DNA from: Bacillota bacterium
GTDB lineage: Bacteria > Bacillota > Bacilli > Alicyclobacillales > SLC66
NCBI GenBank assembly: GCA_021820825.1
Contig: JAKADD010000140.1
Span: 1 to 6,606, forward strand
Reading direction: 5' to 3'
DNA: 6,606 nucleotides
The position numbers and the translations under genes are program-made. Position 1 is the first letter of the stretch. The number at the start of each line of letters is the position of its first letter. The notes beneath the pieces are model-generated. The model saw only the letters and a program-made list of their open reading frames with translations, searched no databases and was not told the origin of the DNA. Below are positions 6,491 through 6,606 of the stretch, one piece after another.

Positions 6491-6497
6491 AGAGGGG
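6491..6497 (+). promoter_or_regulatory. Ribosome binding site for spoVFA
   Basis: AGAGGGG, within a purine run beginning with GGGGGG at 6485, lies nine bases before the ATG at 6507. Confidence 0.65.
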
Positions 6498-6506
6498 TAC
6501 CCGGGC

Positions 6507-6606
6507 ATGCTCACGGGGATCAGGATGGCGTTTATTGGCGGTGACGCGCGCATCGGTGAGGTTGTGCGCTTTGTCAGTGACATGGACGCATCGGCGTATC
6601 TGTTTG
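6507..6606 (+). CDS. spoVFA: Dipicolinate synthase subunit A, 5' end only (cut by window end)
   Basis: The first 33 codons are visible. The N-terminus MLTGIRMAFIGGDARIGEVV closely matches that of B. subtilis SpoVFA (DpaA), which begins MLTGLKIAVIGGDAR. It includes the glycine-rich start (FIGGDAR) of a Rossmann-like nucleotide-binding fold. SpoVFA with SpoVFB converts the diaminopimelate-pathway intermediate dihydrodipicolinate to dipicolinic acid in the mother cell; the product accumulates as the calcium salt in the spore core. A ribosome binding site and a sigma-K-like promoter lie upstream. spoVFB and then asd/dap genes would be expected beyond the window. Identity rests on a short segment plus gene order, but both agree well. 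Confidence 0.9.
   Translation, partial: MLTGIRMAFIGGDARIGEVVRFVSDMDASAYLF

Overview
The window is a chromosomal segment from an endospore-forming member of the Firmicutes (Bacillota). All seven genes lie on the + strand. The order is ribF (3' part) - rpsO - pnp - ylxY-type polysaccharide deacetylase - M16 zinc protease (mlpA/ymxG type) - dut - spoVFA (5' end). This matches the well-known Bacillus-type ribF-rpsO-pnp-ylxY-mlpA-...-spoVFA neighbourhood. The strong AGGAGG-like ribosome binding sites, TTG starts and a sporulation-type promoter also fit. The DNA is fairly GC-rich for the group, and the proteins are clearly Bacillus-like but divergent. This suggests an Alicyclobacillus-like or Paenibacillus-like lineage rather than Bacillus subtilis itself; that placement is inference.

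Layout. Bases 2-475 are the riboflavin kinase end of the bifunctional FAD synthetase. A 201-base gap carries a good sigma-A-type promoter (486-514) and a long leader for rpsO (677-946, ribosomal protein S15). A 12-bp hairpin with a GCAA loop and a weak U tract (956-985) separates rpsO from pnp (1084-3324, polynucleotide phosphorylase, TTG start). An 18-bp stem terminator (3337-3382) ends the rpsO-pnp unit. The next gap contains a stem-loop with an all-U loop just before the ribosome binding site of the deacetylase-like gene (3534-4589). An extended -10 promoter overlapping that gene's stop codon starts a two-gene unit of M16 peptidase (4668-5921, TTG start) and dUTPase (5918-6361), which overlap by ATGA. 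The last gap holds a good match to a sigma-K promoter (6384-6412) ahead of spoVFA (from 6507, cut by the window end), which encodes a dipicolinate synthase subunit.

Functionally the window moves from housekeeping (flavin cofactors, ribosome, RNA decay, dUTP removal) to sporulation (a spore-former-restricted deacetylase family and dipicolinate synthesis). The promoters and terminators I see divide it into four likely transcription units with different timing.

I found no mobile element, CRISPR array, tRNA, rRNA or evident new system. The points most worth a second look are the deacetylase-fold protein lacking its catalytic aspartates, the U-loop hairpin in front of it, the sigma-K-like element that isolates spoVFA from dut, the dut gene where B. 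subtilis has ymxH, and the clustering of the hexamer TTTACT in the non-coding gaps.
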